From Metarhizium brunneum (lineage: Eukaryota; Ascomycota; Sordariomycetes; Hypocreales; Clavicipitaceae): a stretch of 64,000 bases of DNA. Position 1 is the first letter of the stretch, and every line of letters starts with the position of its first letter. The stretch spans positions 434,001 through 498,000 of the forward strand of contig NC_089425.1 in assembly GCF_013426205.1 (NCBI RefSeq). The letters are read 5' to 3'. The translations under genes were made by a program, and so were the position numbers. A model generated the notes under the pieces. That model was not told the DNA's origin and did no database searches. It saw only the letters and a program-made list of their open reading frames with translations. Of the stretch, positions 43,395 through 55,402 are shown piece after piece.

Positions 43395-44015
43395 ATGCAT
43401 CCATCATCTTTTATCGCGACTCTGGCCTTTGCAGTCGCCGCAATGGCATCACCCGCCTGCAAAATGCCTACATATGAACCAAGCACAGACCCAAACCCAA
43501 ACCCAAACCCAATTCAAGACACAATTCCAAGCCCGGACTCGAATCCAAGCCCCAACCAGAATCCAAACCCCAACCCAAATCCAGACCTGAAGCCGAAGCC
43601 AGACCAGAAACCGAAGCCAGACCAGACGCCTAATCCAGAATCGAGCACAAACCTCGCGTCTGGTAAAGACATGGGTGGCACAATATACTCGTATAACCAA
43701 GAGCAGTGCATAAATGATTTTTGGACGAGCGGAGCGTGCGAGCTGAAGGCCAACTACCCGGATAGCAACCCCAACAAATTATCTTTGGTTGCGCTGCCCT
43801 CGGGCGAATTCGACAAGGCGGGGAAAAACAAGGTCTGCGGCAAGGTTATTACCATGACGTACAACGGTATTACCCAGAAGGCACTGGTTGCGGACAGGAA
43901 CGTGAACGCCAAACCGTCAATCGACATGTGCACCGACGTGTGGGGGAAGTTTGGTGTGGAAGTAGCAGTCGGCAGGCTTGAGGGGGGTATCGACTGGTCA
44001 ATTGCTGATGCCTAA
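43395..44015 (+). CDS. Secreted double-psi beta-barrel (RlpA/barwin-like) protein with Pro/Asn linker
   Basis: A single exon of 206 aa from the ATG at 43395; the frame is open upstream to 43353 but this start gives a clean signal peptide (MHPSSFIATLAFAVAAMASP). Residues 30-85 are a linker of PNPNPNP and KPKPDQ units. The C-terminal domain has GGTIYSYNQEQC, LSLVALPSGEFD, VCGKVITMTYNG and VADRNVNAKPSIDMC, the order seen in double-psi beta-barrel proteins related to barwin, expansins and RlpA: a Gly-Thr start, paired cysteines, and an Asp in VADRN. Fungal members are often secreted during wall remodelling or host contact. Enzymatic activity is not implied. Confidence 0.82.
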   Translation: MHPSSFIATLAFAVAAMASPACKMPTYEPSTDPNPNPNPIQDTIPSPDSNPSPNQNPNPNPNPDLKPKPDQKPKPDQTPNPESSTNLASGKDMGGTIYSYNQEQCINDFWTSGACELKANYPDSNPNKLSLVALPSGEFDKAGKNKVCGKVITMTYNGITQKALVADRNVNAKPSIDMCTDVWGKFGVEVAVGRLEGGIDWSIADA

Positions 44016-44818
44016 GTGTACATGAACCCAAGAAGCAGCATTGAGGAGTGCCTGTTGTAAGAGTGAGTGATTACACACCATCATGAAGGAGACAATTATA
44101 GGTATATACAGCACTGTGTGGGCGTCTTCACAGTTGGGTGCGATATTATGATACCGAATGAGTTTCGGGATAGATGCGGTCTGGACGGATCGTCATCTTA
44201 TTCAGTTGTATATTATTTATAACCAATTTGCCAGTAGCCTACAGATACCTTTTACACTTTATACCATATTGATATTGGTAGTTGACGTTTGGAATCAGCC
44301 ACTCCTCTTGATCATATAATCTGTGGCATGACTCTGAATTGCATTATTTGGCATCAACTCTGCCAGAAAATTCCTATCTGGCCCATTTTCTGGCATCTAC
44401 TTCAGCAAATGTATTAATTTTGACCATAAAAGTAAATAATACAGGCCCTTGCAACAGGAATGTGTTAACTGGAACTTGCAAGTGTAGCATCCTGATACAG
44501 GGTAGGAATAGAGCGGCGATTTCACGCCTGCAGTATGGATTTTATATCTGCGTATCAAATGCTTTACTAGTTCCGTATCCAAGTTTACCCAGGCTAAGGG
44601 TATTAATATGCACTATGTCTTGCAAATCACTGCCTAGAAAAAATGAGGCACTCACAATCCCCTACTAAAATAGCAGAATGATGCGAAAACAAATACATAC
44701 ATGTATACTTTCTTAGCTACTCTGGCTCCCAGATGGTATTGTAGTTGACGTTATCCTGGCGCCCCGTAAATTCACAAGGCGAGCGCCAGCGCAATACGAC
44801 TCCCGACCAAGCGATGCT
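44016..44818. other. Intergenic 0.8 kb
   Basis: AT-rich; 3' flanks of two convergent genes. No gene seen. Confidence 0.5.
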
Positions 44819-45688
44819 TCAAATTCCGCTATTAGCAGCTTCCTCAACCGTTATCAAGCCAGCGGCAATTTTCTTGCAGGTTTCTAGGATGCTATTCCAA
44901 TCACGAAAAGCCACAAAAGGGACCCCCTCTCTCTCGCACCAAACGACAAGTTCTATAATGAGTTAGGCCCATGACAACACTTACTCATACGGCGCAGCAG
45001 CAAAGGCTTACCTTTGTCGGCTTTTGCAAAGAGAAGATCTGTTTCCTTGGCTGCGGAAAGGTCAGAAACGCCGTCACCGGCGTAAAAAAGAATCGGCCGG
45101 TCAGATAGAGAAGAATATTTGCGGATTTCGAGCGACTTGTCGTGGCCATAAGGACTATATTCTACTTACCATGTATATCCACAGTCACGGCAATGGCGTC
45201 TCCCAGACAGACCTTTCGTCATGGAAATCAATCTGCCACCCGCCCTTCTCATCAATGCTCTTCCCATCGCGAGGTACCACATTATTACCAATAATCTGGA
45301 TATCCCAACCTGGTCCGAGGAGTGAATCTAGTAGCGTTCGGATCATCGGTACGGTTCCACTGCTGAGGATGACGATGGGAATGTGGTTTTCCCGAGCCCA
45401 GTCGTAAAACCCTTTGAAACCAGGGTCGAGCTTGATATTCTGGCGCAAAAGATCAAGACACTCATTATAAGGGGTCGTGATGCTATCAAACATCTCGAGG
45501 AAGCTGTTGCGGAAGCTCATCCGGTTGGCCATCACTTCGGTATAGAGCTGCTGACGACGCTCGGGGCCGAAACCGAGATTGTCCACGAGATAGTCATTGC
45601 AGTCATCCGTGGTAATAGTGCCGTCAAAGTCGGTGAAAAAAACAAACTTTGGGCTGTTGGTGAATGCAGGAACATGGGAAGTGCTCAT
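44819..45688 (-). CDS. HAD-superfamily phosphatase (PHOSPHO/MtnX-like)
   Basis: Three exons on the minus strand: 45213-45688, 45012-45154 and 44819-44952; 250 aa, in phase. Motif I is DFDGTITTDD with nucleophile Asp20 and acid/base Asp22. LSSGTVPMIRTLL carries motif II. GDGVSDLSAAKETDLLFAK carries the motif IV aspartates; GHDKS after the first splice may supply the motif III Lys. The C-terminal exon reads LVVWCEREGVPFVAFRDWNS. These are features of the HAD subclass that includes 2,3-diketo-5-methylthio-1-phosphopentane and phosphocholine-type phosphatases. The exact substrate is not evident. The protein looks complete. Confidence 0.9.
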
Positions 45689-48277
45689 GATGATTTGGTG
45701 AAGTCTACAACAATCAGGGAAGGAGAAATGGAAGAAATATCAAGGTTGTGTGACAGAAAGATGGCGACATGCAGCTGTTAAATAAGCCCTGTTGCAATCC
45801 TGTTCCGTGAGATGGGAAATGATATCATTCTTCCATGAGCACCTTTGTGAATTAACATCTTCTGGTGTACGCAACACCGTCCTAATAGCCCATACACTAG
45901 TTCAGGCTGTACGCTTAGTGATGGTATCAGCATCAAACTATGACTCTTCGCAACTTATCACGCCATTTGTGCCAAGACTTGGCCAATGAGTCACTTTGTC
46001 TTTATGCTGCTAGCTACTGTGCCGTATGCCCACTTTTGAGGAGCAGACATTTGGTGTTCCTCGCGAAAACGCGTAATATTTAGTCTTCTTATTTTATGCC
46101 TCAAGAATTAAGTTATTTGCTATGGATACTATTACATTATAGTAACAAATAGCAGTGACTTGTGTGTCGTCACCAGTGACCATAACCTCCTGGCATTAAA
46201 CGTTTAGTGGCGGCGGTTTGCATGGGCATAATTAATGGCCGTGTCCGCTTTCTTGGTGGAGATGGGTGGCTATCTTCACTGGGAGATACTGAATAAGATG
46301 GCGAGCTCAGGGGCGATCAAGAACCGGACTCTTTACTGGCCTTACTATGAAGCAAATAAGAGCAAGTTATCACCAAGCTGTTTGCGAATGTGGGGAAGCA
46401 ATAAAAGTACGACCGGGTTCTCAAGCAGGTAAGGACTACATCTACACAAAACAGCTTGATGTCGTCGGAAGAACGACATATCGAGGTTGCGTTGGTGGAT
46501 TTGCCGTTAAATATTGTTACCCGATCTTTGACAATTCCACTCAATGTTTTTGCAATAGCTGCATGATAATCTGCTTGTAGCACACTAGTTCTCGTTTTAA
46601 ATAACTCGTGGATAGCTTATTAAGTATGCTAACCACCTGTAGCGTATATACTATTGTTGGTTGCTCTTTCTATACGTATGTACTCTTATCGATCCGGTAG
46701 CTGAAGAGTGCGATTAATATCATTCCCTAGACTACTTTACTCAGCAGTGGATGATAATACCCACTATTTATCGCTTTTCAGGTTAAGATTATATATTCGG
46801 GGTACTTATTTCCTGCCTCATCACATCGCGAAAAGACTAGGAGACTTGTAAACCGGAGTCGAAGCTGAATGAGAACCCCAGCGCCATATCCCCCTCCAAA
46901 ACCCAGGGCTTATTCCTAATACTGTAATCAGCCTTAATCTTTAAAACAGATAGCAAAAGCTAGTAATAGCAGTTCCCAGTCAAATCCCCCCGACCGCCAG
47001 CTGAGAAGAGACTCATAAGTGTGCTCTGTTGGGCCCCCCTATCTCTGCAGCCCCAACACATCTCTTGTGAGAACATGCGTAAACTGGCAGAAAGAAAAGG
47101 CCAGCCATCTTTATTATACAATGTTTGAAATAGTAAAAAGGCTCAATCACTTTAACCGGGAACTATTTGCCGCTGATATCTCATTACTTAGTCACTATAT
47201 AATAGAGAGGCCGTCACTTTCCATGACGCCTCTCCTAGCAATACCGTTCCTATATCTAAACGAAATTTATCTGGAACTATTGCGCTATGTTCGGTGTGCA
47301 AGATACTGTGTTATCATATTTTCTTACGTAAGTCGCCATTACTTCTAGGCGAGCAAGGCCAGGGTGTGATTCGGGGCTGAGTATGTTCACACCGACACAC
47401 ACCAAATCCGTCTATTTTATACATTAACTATGGAGTTGTCTCAGCTCGGCGGTGTAATAACTCCCTCCTATCATTTAATGTATTATACGTCAGCGCAGGA
47501 ACAAGTATATTATGCATATACACGAATTTCTCGTTCACGTATTGTGCACGGCTTGGAGTATAATGTGACAGGTCGCACACATCGTGCTTCCACATACCCT
47601 TATTAGTCTTTTTGTGCATTAAGTGGAACGCTGCCGTCCCGAAGTGCCTATAATGAGGCTGAATAATTCCGCCAATCGGCATGACTAGTAACCAGAGGAT
47701 ATTCTCCCCATGTAGTCAGATTTGAACGCCGTACTAAAATCTCACACGACGGCAGCGCGCACGACACGGATGATAGGTGGGATATAGGTGAAATGCTACA
47801 GGCCAGTGATGAAACTGCATGGGTATCTTGATATCCGATATCCAAGACATCTTGGGTCCAAAATTCGACTCTGGTAGAGGTATTGTATGTAAACTCGTGT
47901 CAGACTTTAGACTATTATTGCCGTGTGGCATCAGCTTCACAGGCAGGTGGGAACCTCCATCTTACTAGAGAATAAAATTATATATTACGAGACATACCAT
48001 CGGGTCACTTCATTGTCCATTCTTTGCACACAACTACAGTCCATTCCACGACTCTGAAATAAAGAGCACGACTTAAGCCTGGTTTACCTATTCCGCAGGT
48101 ATTCAATACGCTCTCAGTGCGTTTCCAACATTTTCCCTCTTCTTCCACATTTCACCACATGTACTCATCACAGCCCTAATCCGGCAGTATCAAGCTATGC
48201 GTGCACTTGCTCTATTTGACGTTGCTTGGCGTGTCTAACAATGTTGAATACTAACTTACACCATCCAACAGGCCAAT
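45689..48277. other. AT-rich, gene-poor 2.6 kb
   Basis: No convincing gene. The minus strand 47430-47940 has overlapping readable pieces in two frames (for example HLMHKKTNKGMWKHDVCDLS) that could be a broken gene, but I cannot name a family. The rest is AT-rich and may contain decayed transposon DNA. Confidence 0.4.
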
Positions 48278-48739
48278 ATGATGTTCAACCTCCCAAGAAC
48301 GGCTCTAGCAGTCTTGCTCGCCTACAGTTTCGGTTCCGGCACTTCTGCACTCGCCATTCCCGATGACGCTAGCGAAGTTGCTTCCGGTTTGGTACCGGCA
48401 GGAGAGCTAACAGCACGCGCTTGCTCTGCCCGTTGCTATGTCAAGGTTGATGGAGAGTTTAAAAGAAACGGCTGCGATTTAGGCCCGGTTAGCTATGGGG
48501 TCGTGTCCAATCTTGCAAACTCGCAGCTGCATTCGGTTCATGGAAGCATTCGACACAACACCCAGGCCACCCCTGGTGGAGGAAGCGCCAACCTCAACGC
48601 TGAGAGGGTCAAAATCACCGCTCAGGGTGATATTACCATTACAGTTCATAACAACTTTGCTAGAAACTGTGCTGCTCTGCTCAACATTGTCGACCAAAGT
48701 TTCAGTGGCAACACTGTCGAGGTATACGTTGGTCCTTAG
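48278..48739 (+). CDS. Small secreted protein (candidate effector)
   Basis: A single exon of 153 aa with a strong signal peptide (MMFNLPRTALAVLLAYSFGS, cleaved near SALA). A short propeptide-like part ends in ELTARACSARC. The mature domain has four cysteines (ACSARC, NGCD, RNCAALL) and a beta-rich look (ERVKITAQGDITITVHNN). I do not recognise the family. ATGATG at the start leaves the exact initiator open by one codon. The AT-rich surroundings and the solo LTR about 0.5 kb downstream are typical of genomic positions where effector candidates occur; function is not known. Confidence 0.72.
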   Translation: MMFNLPRTALAVLLAYSFGSGTSALAIPDDASEVASGLVPAGELTARACSARCYVKVDGEFKRNGCDLGPVSYGVVSNLANSQLHSVHGSIRHNTQATPGGGSANLNAERVKITAQGDITITVHNNFARNCAALLNIVDQSFSGNTVEVYVGP

Positions 48740-49218
48740 TATCGCGGGCTATATCCGGTTTGCGTGGACTCTGTTCTTCTAGGCTGGACTGTTAGCACTG
48801 GAATTGGATCATGTTCGTGTATTTAGATTGATTTCGCTTCAGTTGCCACTGGGAACCTTGAATGCGCAAGTCTCTGCCTCGCCGGGAGCTTGCTCATTCT
48901 GCTTGCCATTTATGTAGTCAACACAAAGGCGGCTGCTTGTTGAATAAATTCTCGTGTTGACTCTTACATTTTTGAACCTCTCTTTGAATGAGCTTGCAAG
49001 GACAAAGCCCCTTTGAGCCACTGTGCTGCCAATACGGTGTTACGGATGTTCTGCAATTTCCACCTTCTCAGCCACCTACATATTGACAACATTCTGCCAG
49101 CTGACCCAGCCTGTGTCACAAGGCACAATCGTTCGAATATCTGTCTACAACGGGCAACTAAACGCGTAGCGGTGGGCTTTTAAACACCCAAGAACCGCCA
49201 GTCCTTGGATACGCCTGC
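48740..49218. other. Intergenic to solo LTR
   Basis: 3' flank of the secreted-protein gene; no other feature seen. Confidence 0.5.
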
Positions 49219-49467
49219 TGTGACAAGGGCTATAATTATAGGGCTTGGAACAATGTTCGATATTCAGCTAATAATTCGCTTTGATATCAAAGGTCCTTGG
49301 TTTTCCTCAAGGCCTCGAGGGGCAGATGACCCTTATTTATATCAAGAGGCGGTCAAAGGGCTGCCCTGGGTGCCTGAGGCCCCCGTTAGGTCTCGAGCCC
49401 TTGTGTAACTATCGTCATGTTCAAGGTACGGCCCGTGCCTTTATGGCAACGTGACATCCGTGTAACA
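49219..49467. mobile_element. Third solo LTR (249 bp) with 5-bp target-site duplication
   Basis: Starts TGTGACAAGGGC and ends CATCCGTGTAACA. It is flanked by identical CCTGC 5-mers (49214-49218 and 49468-49472). The interior closely matches the LTR at 29002-29225; the termini also match the LTR at 28562-28812. The perfect target-site duplication marks a comparatively recent insertion and recombination. Confidence 0.9.
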
Positions 49468-49734
49468 CCTGCAGTAGTGCCTAGTCGCATAGAATCTCCT
49501 CGAGTCTATGTATCTGCCACGTCACGTTAGAACGGTCGTGTGCTTCCCGATGAGCTACTGGCGGGGTACTACCAATTTTATTTAGAATCTATAGCCTGCC
49601 TCTATCTGCTACACGTCCCGGGGAGGCTAAGCGCAGGCGTTTCCCTAGCGACATTGACATGATGACCCGGCTATCTTCATTCAAATCTGCCTTTGTATGT
49701 GATATAGTGGCAAGTTTCGTTTCGCTATGCGGCC

Positions 49735-50091
49735 TTAGGCTGTGTTGGCAGAGACGTAAGGCGTCGCGGATGCCTCGGGGGAGGAAAGAAGCGCGTCAAA
49801 CTCAGCCGGCCTGACCGACGAGGGTGGTAGGTTCCGGGATTCAAAGCACTCCTTCGCGCTGCTGAAATTCTCATTGTGCAGCTTAAAGAACTGCTCGTGG
49901 CAGTACTCGAGCGTCCCAACCCAGACTTCAGACGTGTTCGATAATTCGGTTCTCCAAGGCCAGCCACAATCTTTATAGACATTGCCACGCAGCTTGAACG
50001 GCTTCTTGGGGGCATCCTGTCGTGCTCCCAGTCGCCCAGCAAGAGAAAGGCATGAGAGCAGAGGCAATACAAGTGAAAGCTGCGCTATCGT
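49735..50091 (-). pseudogene. Small secreted protein, paralogue of the 14-kb copy, without an ATG
   Basis: The minus-strand frame is open from upstream through a signal-like peptide (TIAQLSLVLPLLSCLSLAG), then KKPFKLRGNVYKDC, VWVGTLEYCHEQFF, ENFSSAKECFESRNLPP and TPYVSANTA at the stop. No in-frame ATG precedes the signal peptide; at the expected place (50089-50091) the codon is ACG, one base from ATG. Either the start was lost, or an upstream exon supplies it. It shares motif order and C-terminal TPYV with the broken gene at 13931-14530, so the window contains two damaged members of one small secreted family. Function is unknown. Confidence 0.6.
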
Positions 50092-53000
50092 TTGAGTTGA
50101 GAAATAGCGTAGAGAGATCTGTGGTGCAAGGCGCGTAATGAAAAGCAGAGTGTATCCGTGATGGAGGCTGAAGCAATATGGTGCGTGGTATGTCGTGGAC
50201 TTTTATGTCCTTGTTCTTGCTCGCTCAACAAGTGTGGAAAGGGTAGAATGCCTCCGCACCATATTGCTACATGAAGAGAAATCTGCCGCAAGCTGACATG
50301 GATTGTTTTCAGGGTCCCTTGCCTGAGAGCATTCGTTGTCCATTTTCCACATCGACGCTGTTTTGACCGACTCGGCTACTCCGTATTTAGCCAAGACTTC
50401 CATGCATGAATCGATTCCCACCGTCTTGGTCATGGCAATTGACTCCATCGGAGAGAATCTTGGCATAATAATGAAATTCATCATATATTTATAATATACG
50501 GAGTACATTCCCGACAAACCAACTTTTGACACCTATATTTAGAGATGCCGCCAGCTATTTGGAGGTAGAGACTGACGCCGTACAAGGATGTCGAACCACA
50601 AGTTGGACACAAGCCATGAATTCTACTCCATGGCCATAAGTGGCCTGATAAGAGAAAAAACAAAGTTTATCAAGTTAATGAAAAAGAGGCCTAAATTGTC
50701 TTGCAAGACGAGTACAGTCCACCCCTGATATTATTCTTCATGTGTGATTGGACAGGGAGGCTATTAAGCAATATACCAGGCATAATTTCATGGTAAGAGA
50801 GTGGAACCTTCAAGTACCTAAGACTTTTATAATAGTTGTTAGTAAGTTGAAGTCTTTATTACAATTCTTATAATTTGTCCTAACCCCTTATAACCTAAAA
50901 TATATAAATTATAAATAGTATTAGCCCTTACTAATAGCTACCTTGTAAGGTTATATATAAGGGTAATAATAAGCGAGTAATAATATATATCATAACAACT
51001 TATCGAATAAGAGACTTGAATAAAAACTTGAGGTCTCTTTTATCCCTGCACAGTCTTAAAACAACCCCAGGCCTCTTCGCTTTTCGCACCTGACTAAACA
51101 TTCAGGGGTCCTGTTGCATTACACTTGACGCTTATTATCATGCGGTATTGGAGCATGTACGGAGTATGGCCTGTGCTAATCCATAGGATATTGCATTGAC
51201 TATACAGAAGATGGCCAATTAGCGCATCGAGGGCATATAACCTCGCGATAAACCCATCGCATATCCCCTCCTCCTCGGCGCTGCATACATATGTACAATC
51301 GGAGACAAATGTCAAATATAGGTGTGCTATAGCATTATAATGTAACGACATCTGAAGTGAATTTTCTTTAGTAAGCCGACAATAGGGACGTACATCTAGT
51401 AACCGCCTGGAATCACTACACGGGTGACCTAGACACTTACAGATGATAACAACTATAGTGAGTCTTGCCGTGGAATAGAACCCAACCCCGGTACAGTAGT
51501 ATAAAGGTAAACAAAGATGAGGTCTTATAGTAGCCCACCGCTGACAGGACATGAGGGCCACTGATAGCAAAATCCGCTCCTCCCGTTGAGCTCTCCGACA
51601 ACCGCCGGCACCTTGAGGATATTCTCGCGACGGACGTCTCGACGGCGAGATACTCACGGTCAATAAGACCGGACGTCACAACGGCCTGAGACATTGCCAG
51701 GCCAGCCAGTCAACCGCATGCATTCTCCACAGTTGGAACATGCCACAAATGAGGCAGATGAGGATACGAGGATTGCGTGGTCCTGGGGAAACATAAAAAA
51801 ATACAAGTCATCTGTCCTCCCAATCATGCATTGATCCCACAGTGTAACTTTGAGCAGACGCGTGGTCAACCGAGTATCGCTCACGCTGATTTCGTCTCTT
51901 CTTATTTCGTCCATGCCTCACCGTCTTGCTGAAGCTCACCCGCCTCAAGCCCGACGGAGCTCAAAGGGCAGCAAAAGTCAACAATACCTCAGGAAGAGGG
52001 TTGGTAATGCGGTGGGTAATTTGGGCTCGTCAGGACGTCTGGTTCAGTGCACGTCACATCCGTTATACAAGTGGCATTTGGTATTGACCCGTTTGCAGAC
52101 GAGCAATTCTGCGGCTCGGGCACCACCGCGTATACCGATCACTGATCTGCTTAACTGTCAAGTACTTGACACCTAGACGCACCTGAGGTCTATCATTCAT
52201 TCTTTCCCCTTTGCCATGCCCTTTGCTTGCTAGACATTTTCTTTGCCACGTCGCGCTACCTATAATAGACTCGCAGGATACAGAACAGTATACGAGGGAG
52301 TCACGGAGTGGAATGCCGTGTTTTGACTTGACAGAGGCAAAGTCCTAGGTGCAACTCTGGCGGGGACGGAACTGTCCTGTCCGAGGAGACCAAAGAAGCT
52401 TTGGCAAGTGAAATGCTGGGGACTTGCGGACATGGGGCTACATGGATGTCCCTGTCCCGTACTTTATTGCAAGGCGAGAAACAAACACTATTAGCAAAAA
52501 AAGAACAGCCGCCCCCGGGTAAAGTCGTCCCTGTATAGATGGAAGCAAAAACGTGATGAGAATTGGGGCTGGTTGTATGGTGCAAATAGGGTACGAGTAC
52601 GCGGAGCACCAGTTTCTGGGAAATCATATTTCTCTCAAGTATATGAACCCCAAGAGCGTGACAGACCCTACGCCTAATAGGATTTAAGTAGCAAAGAAAG
52701 GGGCTAACCTTGTTCTCATCAAACTTGGCGAGGGCGGTGATGCCTTGAGTCTTGGACGTGGAGAAATTTCTGCGTCGACAGGAGACTTTTACGGAACCGA
52801 GGATACCATTAATAACGGGAAATTGGACAGAAAGAGAGGGACTCATCAGAATACTACAAGGACGGCACAGGCCTGATAAGAGTGCGTGTCATCAACAAGC
52901 TAATCGAAGTTAAGCACTTTCAAAAATACAGTCAAATCCTTCTCATCAACTAGCATCATTTCGGAGACGACGCCCGGACGGCCTGCACCACCAGCCATTC

Positions 53001-54864
53001 AGCAGCCAGTAGTTAATCGGACCAAAGAAAGTGGATGATTGACCGTCTTGTCGAGGCATATGCCATCAACGCATTCGCCAGCCACCTTCGCATGCAACGT
53101 CGTGTGTTTCACAGTGGTTTTCCCTGGGTACGCGACACTCTTTGGAATGTACTGCGTCTCCGAATCCAGGTTTCGTTTGCTCGTGTCTGCGCAAAGATTT
53201 GGCCAACAGGATTGACAGTTTAGAAGCCTGACACGTCACGGAGCACTGTCGCTGACTCGCTACTCTCTCTGCAAATCAGAAGGCGATGTATTGGTTTACA
53301 CGTCATATTTCTGATTAGATACAGCTGGACGTGACCAGGCTGAACTGAGCGCGCAATACACGTCTCAGTCGAGTCACGGCAATGCAGCGGCGCGACGTAG
53401 CAACACCTTACCCAGGACGTGGACCAAAGTTCACATAATAGTAAACGCCTTGGGCCTCTTGGAACTATCTGGTTCGTCCGAGACCAGTCGGCTTTATTGG
53501 CTGCCTCTGAAGTGACGTATATAAAGAAATCTTCCAACTTGGAAACCGGAAACGGCACTCTTAGACGCATGGTTTTATCTGATCCGCAGGGAAAGAATTG
53601 ATTGTTGCATGGTACGGAGTATATTACGGGGTATCAAGCCTGATCAACAGTGGCCTCTGGCTTGGCCATGTTTTGTGACACCAGACACTGATACATCTGC
53701 ACGACTTGACTCTGTAAGTGCGGGGTTTCAATAAATCTTAAAGTCAATAGGAGTGAGGGGGTGGTGGTTACACTCGATTACATCGCGGACAATGCGCGTA
53801 GCGATTGACAAGTTAGGCAGAAAGCTGGTAAGACAAACAATACGAGTAACAGCACGGTTGGAAAGCGTTGTTGGAGGCAACAGTGTCTGCTCTCCCCCCG
53901 GAATATCACACATCCTTCTGTCGTAAACGTGTTTCGTCTTGTCGTGTATCCCAACGGCAGCATCATATGGTGCTGCAGACGACTTGTCATACGGAAAGGT
54001 AGCACATAGACTGAATGCAGTCAAAGGAGCATAACGCAGCCACGACGGACTGCATTGGTAGAGAATATGCATGCTGACGGACTATAAACGAGTCACAAGG
54101 TCATATCAAGCCTCCAAGGATGAAAGCCCAAGGCAGCTATGAGGTAAATGCCTTAATCATAATAGCTTAGGTTACACACGCCTGGTTTATAATGTATATA
54201 TACGGGCTCTAGATGAAGGTTCTAGATTAACTTGTTTAAGAACCTTTGAAATCCAAAAAAAAAAAAAAAACTATTCGATTAAATTGAAGTTATTAACAAG
54301 CCCTCATTTGAAGCCCTGCCACACGACTGCAAGCCGGAGCTTCTGCAGTCTCCTGACTCGGCACTGCATACTGCATAATATCACGTCTTGTTCGTGTGAT
54401 ACAAGGCTTGCAACGGTACATTGACTGACCTAACTGAAACAAAGAATGTCGTGTTGGGCAAAGCCCATCTCCAGCCAGGGTAAGCATGTGAGAACAGAAG
54501 GGGATGACGTGTAAATAATGAGTAGCCATGGTCACAAAAGGTTGTAGTTTGCCCATGCTGCAGGCTTATGAGAGGCTTTTGAAAATGACAAACCATATGA
54601 CAGCAGCAAGACATGCAGCAATACTTCGTACTTGGTACGGAAATATCTATTAGGCAAGACCATTGGCTGTCGGCCTGAGATATCCAACGCCATATCTCGC
54701 GGTCTAGACAGTCCGACCTGGATACGCCTAGATTCTATAAAAGCTTGCTTTCTACCCGCCACGTCTCTACAAATCTCAACACAACTCCACGCTTCTACAT
54801 CAACTCAAATCTCCTTGCAATCAATTACCCAAACCTTGCACCAGACCTTGCACCAGACCCAATC
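50092..54864. other. Gene-poor 4.8-kb stretch with an AT-rich island
   Basis: From about 50800 to 51010 the sequence is extremely AT-rich (TATAA-rich), resembling RIP-mutated repeat DNA. Four copies of the TACGGAGTA motif fall in this stretch. A 16-A run is at about 54257-54272. A minus-strand ORF starting at 52846 begins MSPSLSVQFPVINGILGSVK and could be a first exon with a donor near 52708, but no continuation is recognisable. No other gene was found. Confidence 0.45.
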
Positions 54865-55402
54865 ATGGCCGCCCCAACGTACTTCTCCGGTTTGTTCTGC
54901 CGTCTTTTTCCATATACGCGTCCGTGCCGTTTCTAACATGGATTCCAGGAACCGTCGTCAAGATTGGCGGCAACGTCGCAAAGGGCCATTACACGGTTCA
55001 ACAAGAGCCTATCCACCATTTCTTCCCGACAGGAAGACACGGCCACCGATCCGAAAACAAGGTCGAGATTGACTTTTCCATTGGACCTGTTAGCGTATGG
55101 CAGCCCTACCAAACTTTCTCTTGTCCGTCATGACCTAACAACGGGCCAACACATGATAGGTAAAAGGCTATATTGATATCGCAGCCGAAGAATTGGTGAT
55201 CAGTGTCTCTGTTGCCGGAATCCCTTTCGGAACATTCACGGGGAGTCTGAAGACGGGCATCACTATTGATATAAACTTGCTCCTTATAAGGGGGACTTTG
55301 AGGTTCTACGTGAAGGATAGTACACTCTACTTGGACGTCGACGTCAAGTTCATCTGGGATGGAGAATTCAAGAAGGACGAAATACCCATCATCCATTTTT
55401 AG
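54865..55402 (+). CDS. Small beta-rich protein of unknown function
   Basis: Three exons, 54865-54889, 54949-55094 and 55160-55402, 137 aa, in phase with good GT/AG sites. No signal peptide. The text alternates hydrophobic and polar residues: VVKIGGNVAKGHYTVQQ, VEIDFSIGPVSV, ELVISVSVAGIPFGTFTG, ITIDINLLLIRGTLRFYVKD and LYLDVDVKFIWDGEF, suggesting a beta-sandwich. Family not recognised; lectin-like or lipid-binding folds look similar at this level, but I would not choose one. The consistent phase of both introns supports a real gene. Confidence 0.7.

Noticed and set aside
47428..47940. Possible broken minus-strand gene
   Set aside because: Readable in pieces only; no family recognised, and the AT-rich setting makes chance ORFs likely.
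52301..52846. 181-codon minus-strand ORF beginning MSPSLSVQF
   Set aside because: The first 46 codons look somewhat protein-like, with a possible donor after ENK, but no downstream exon or family could be recognised.
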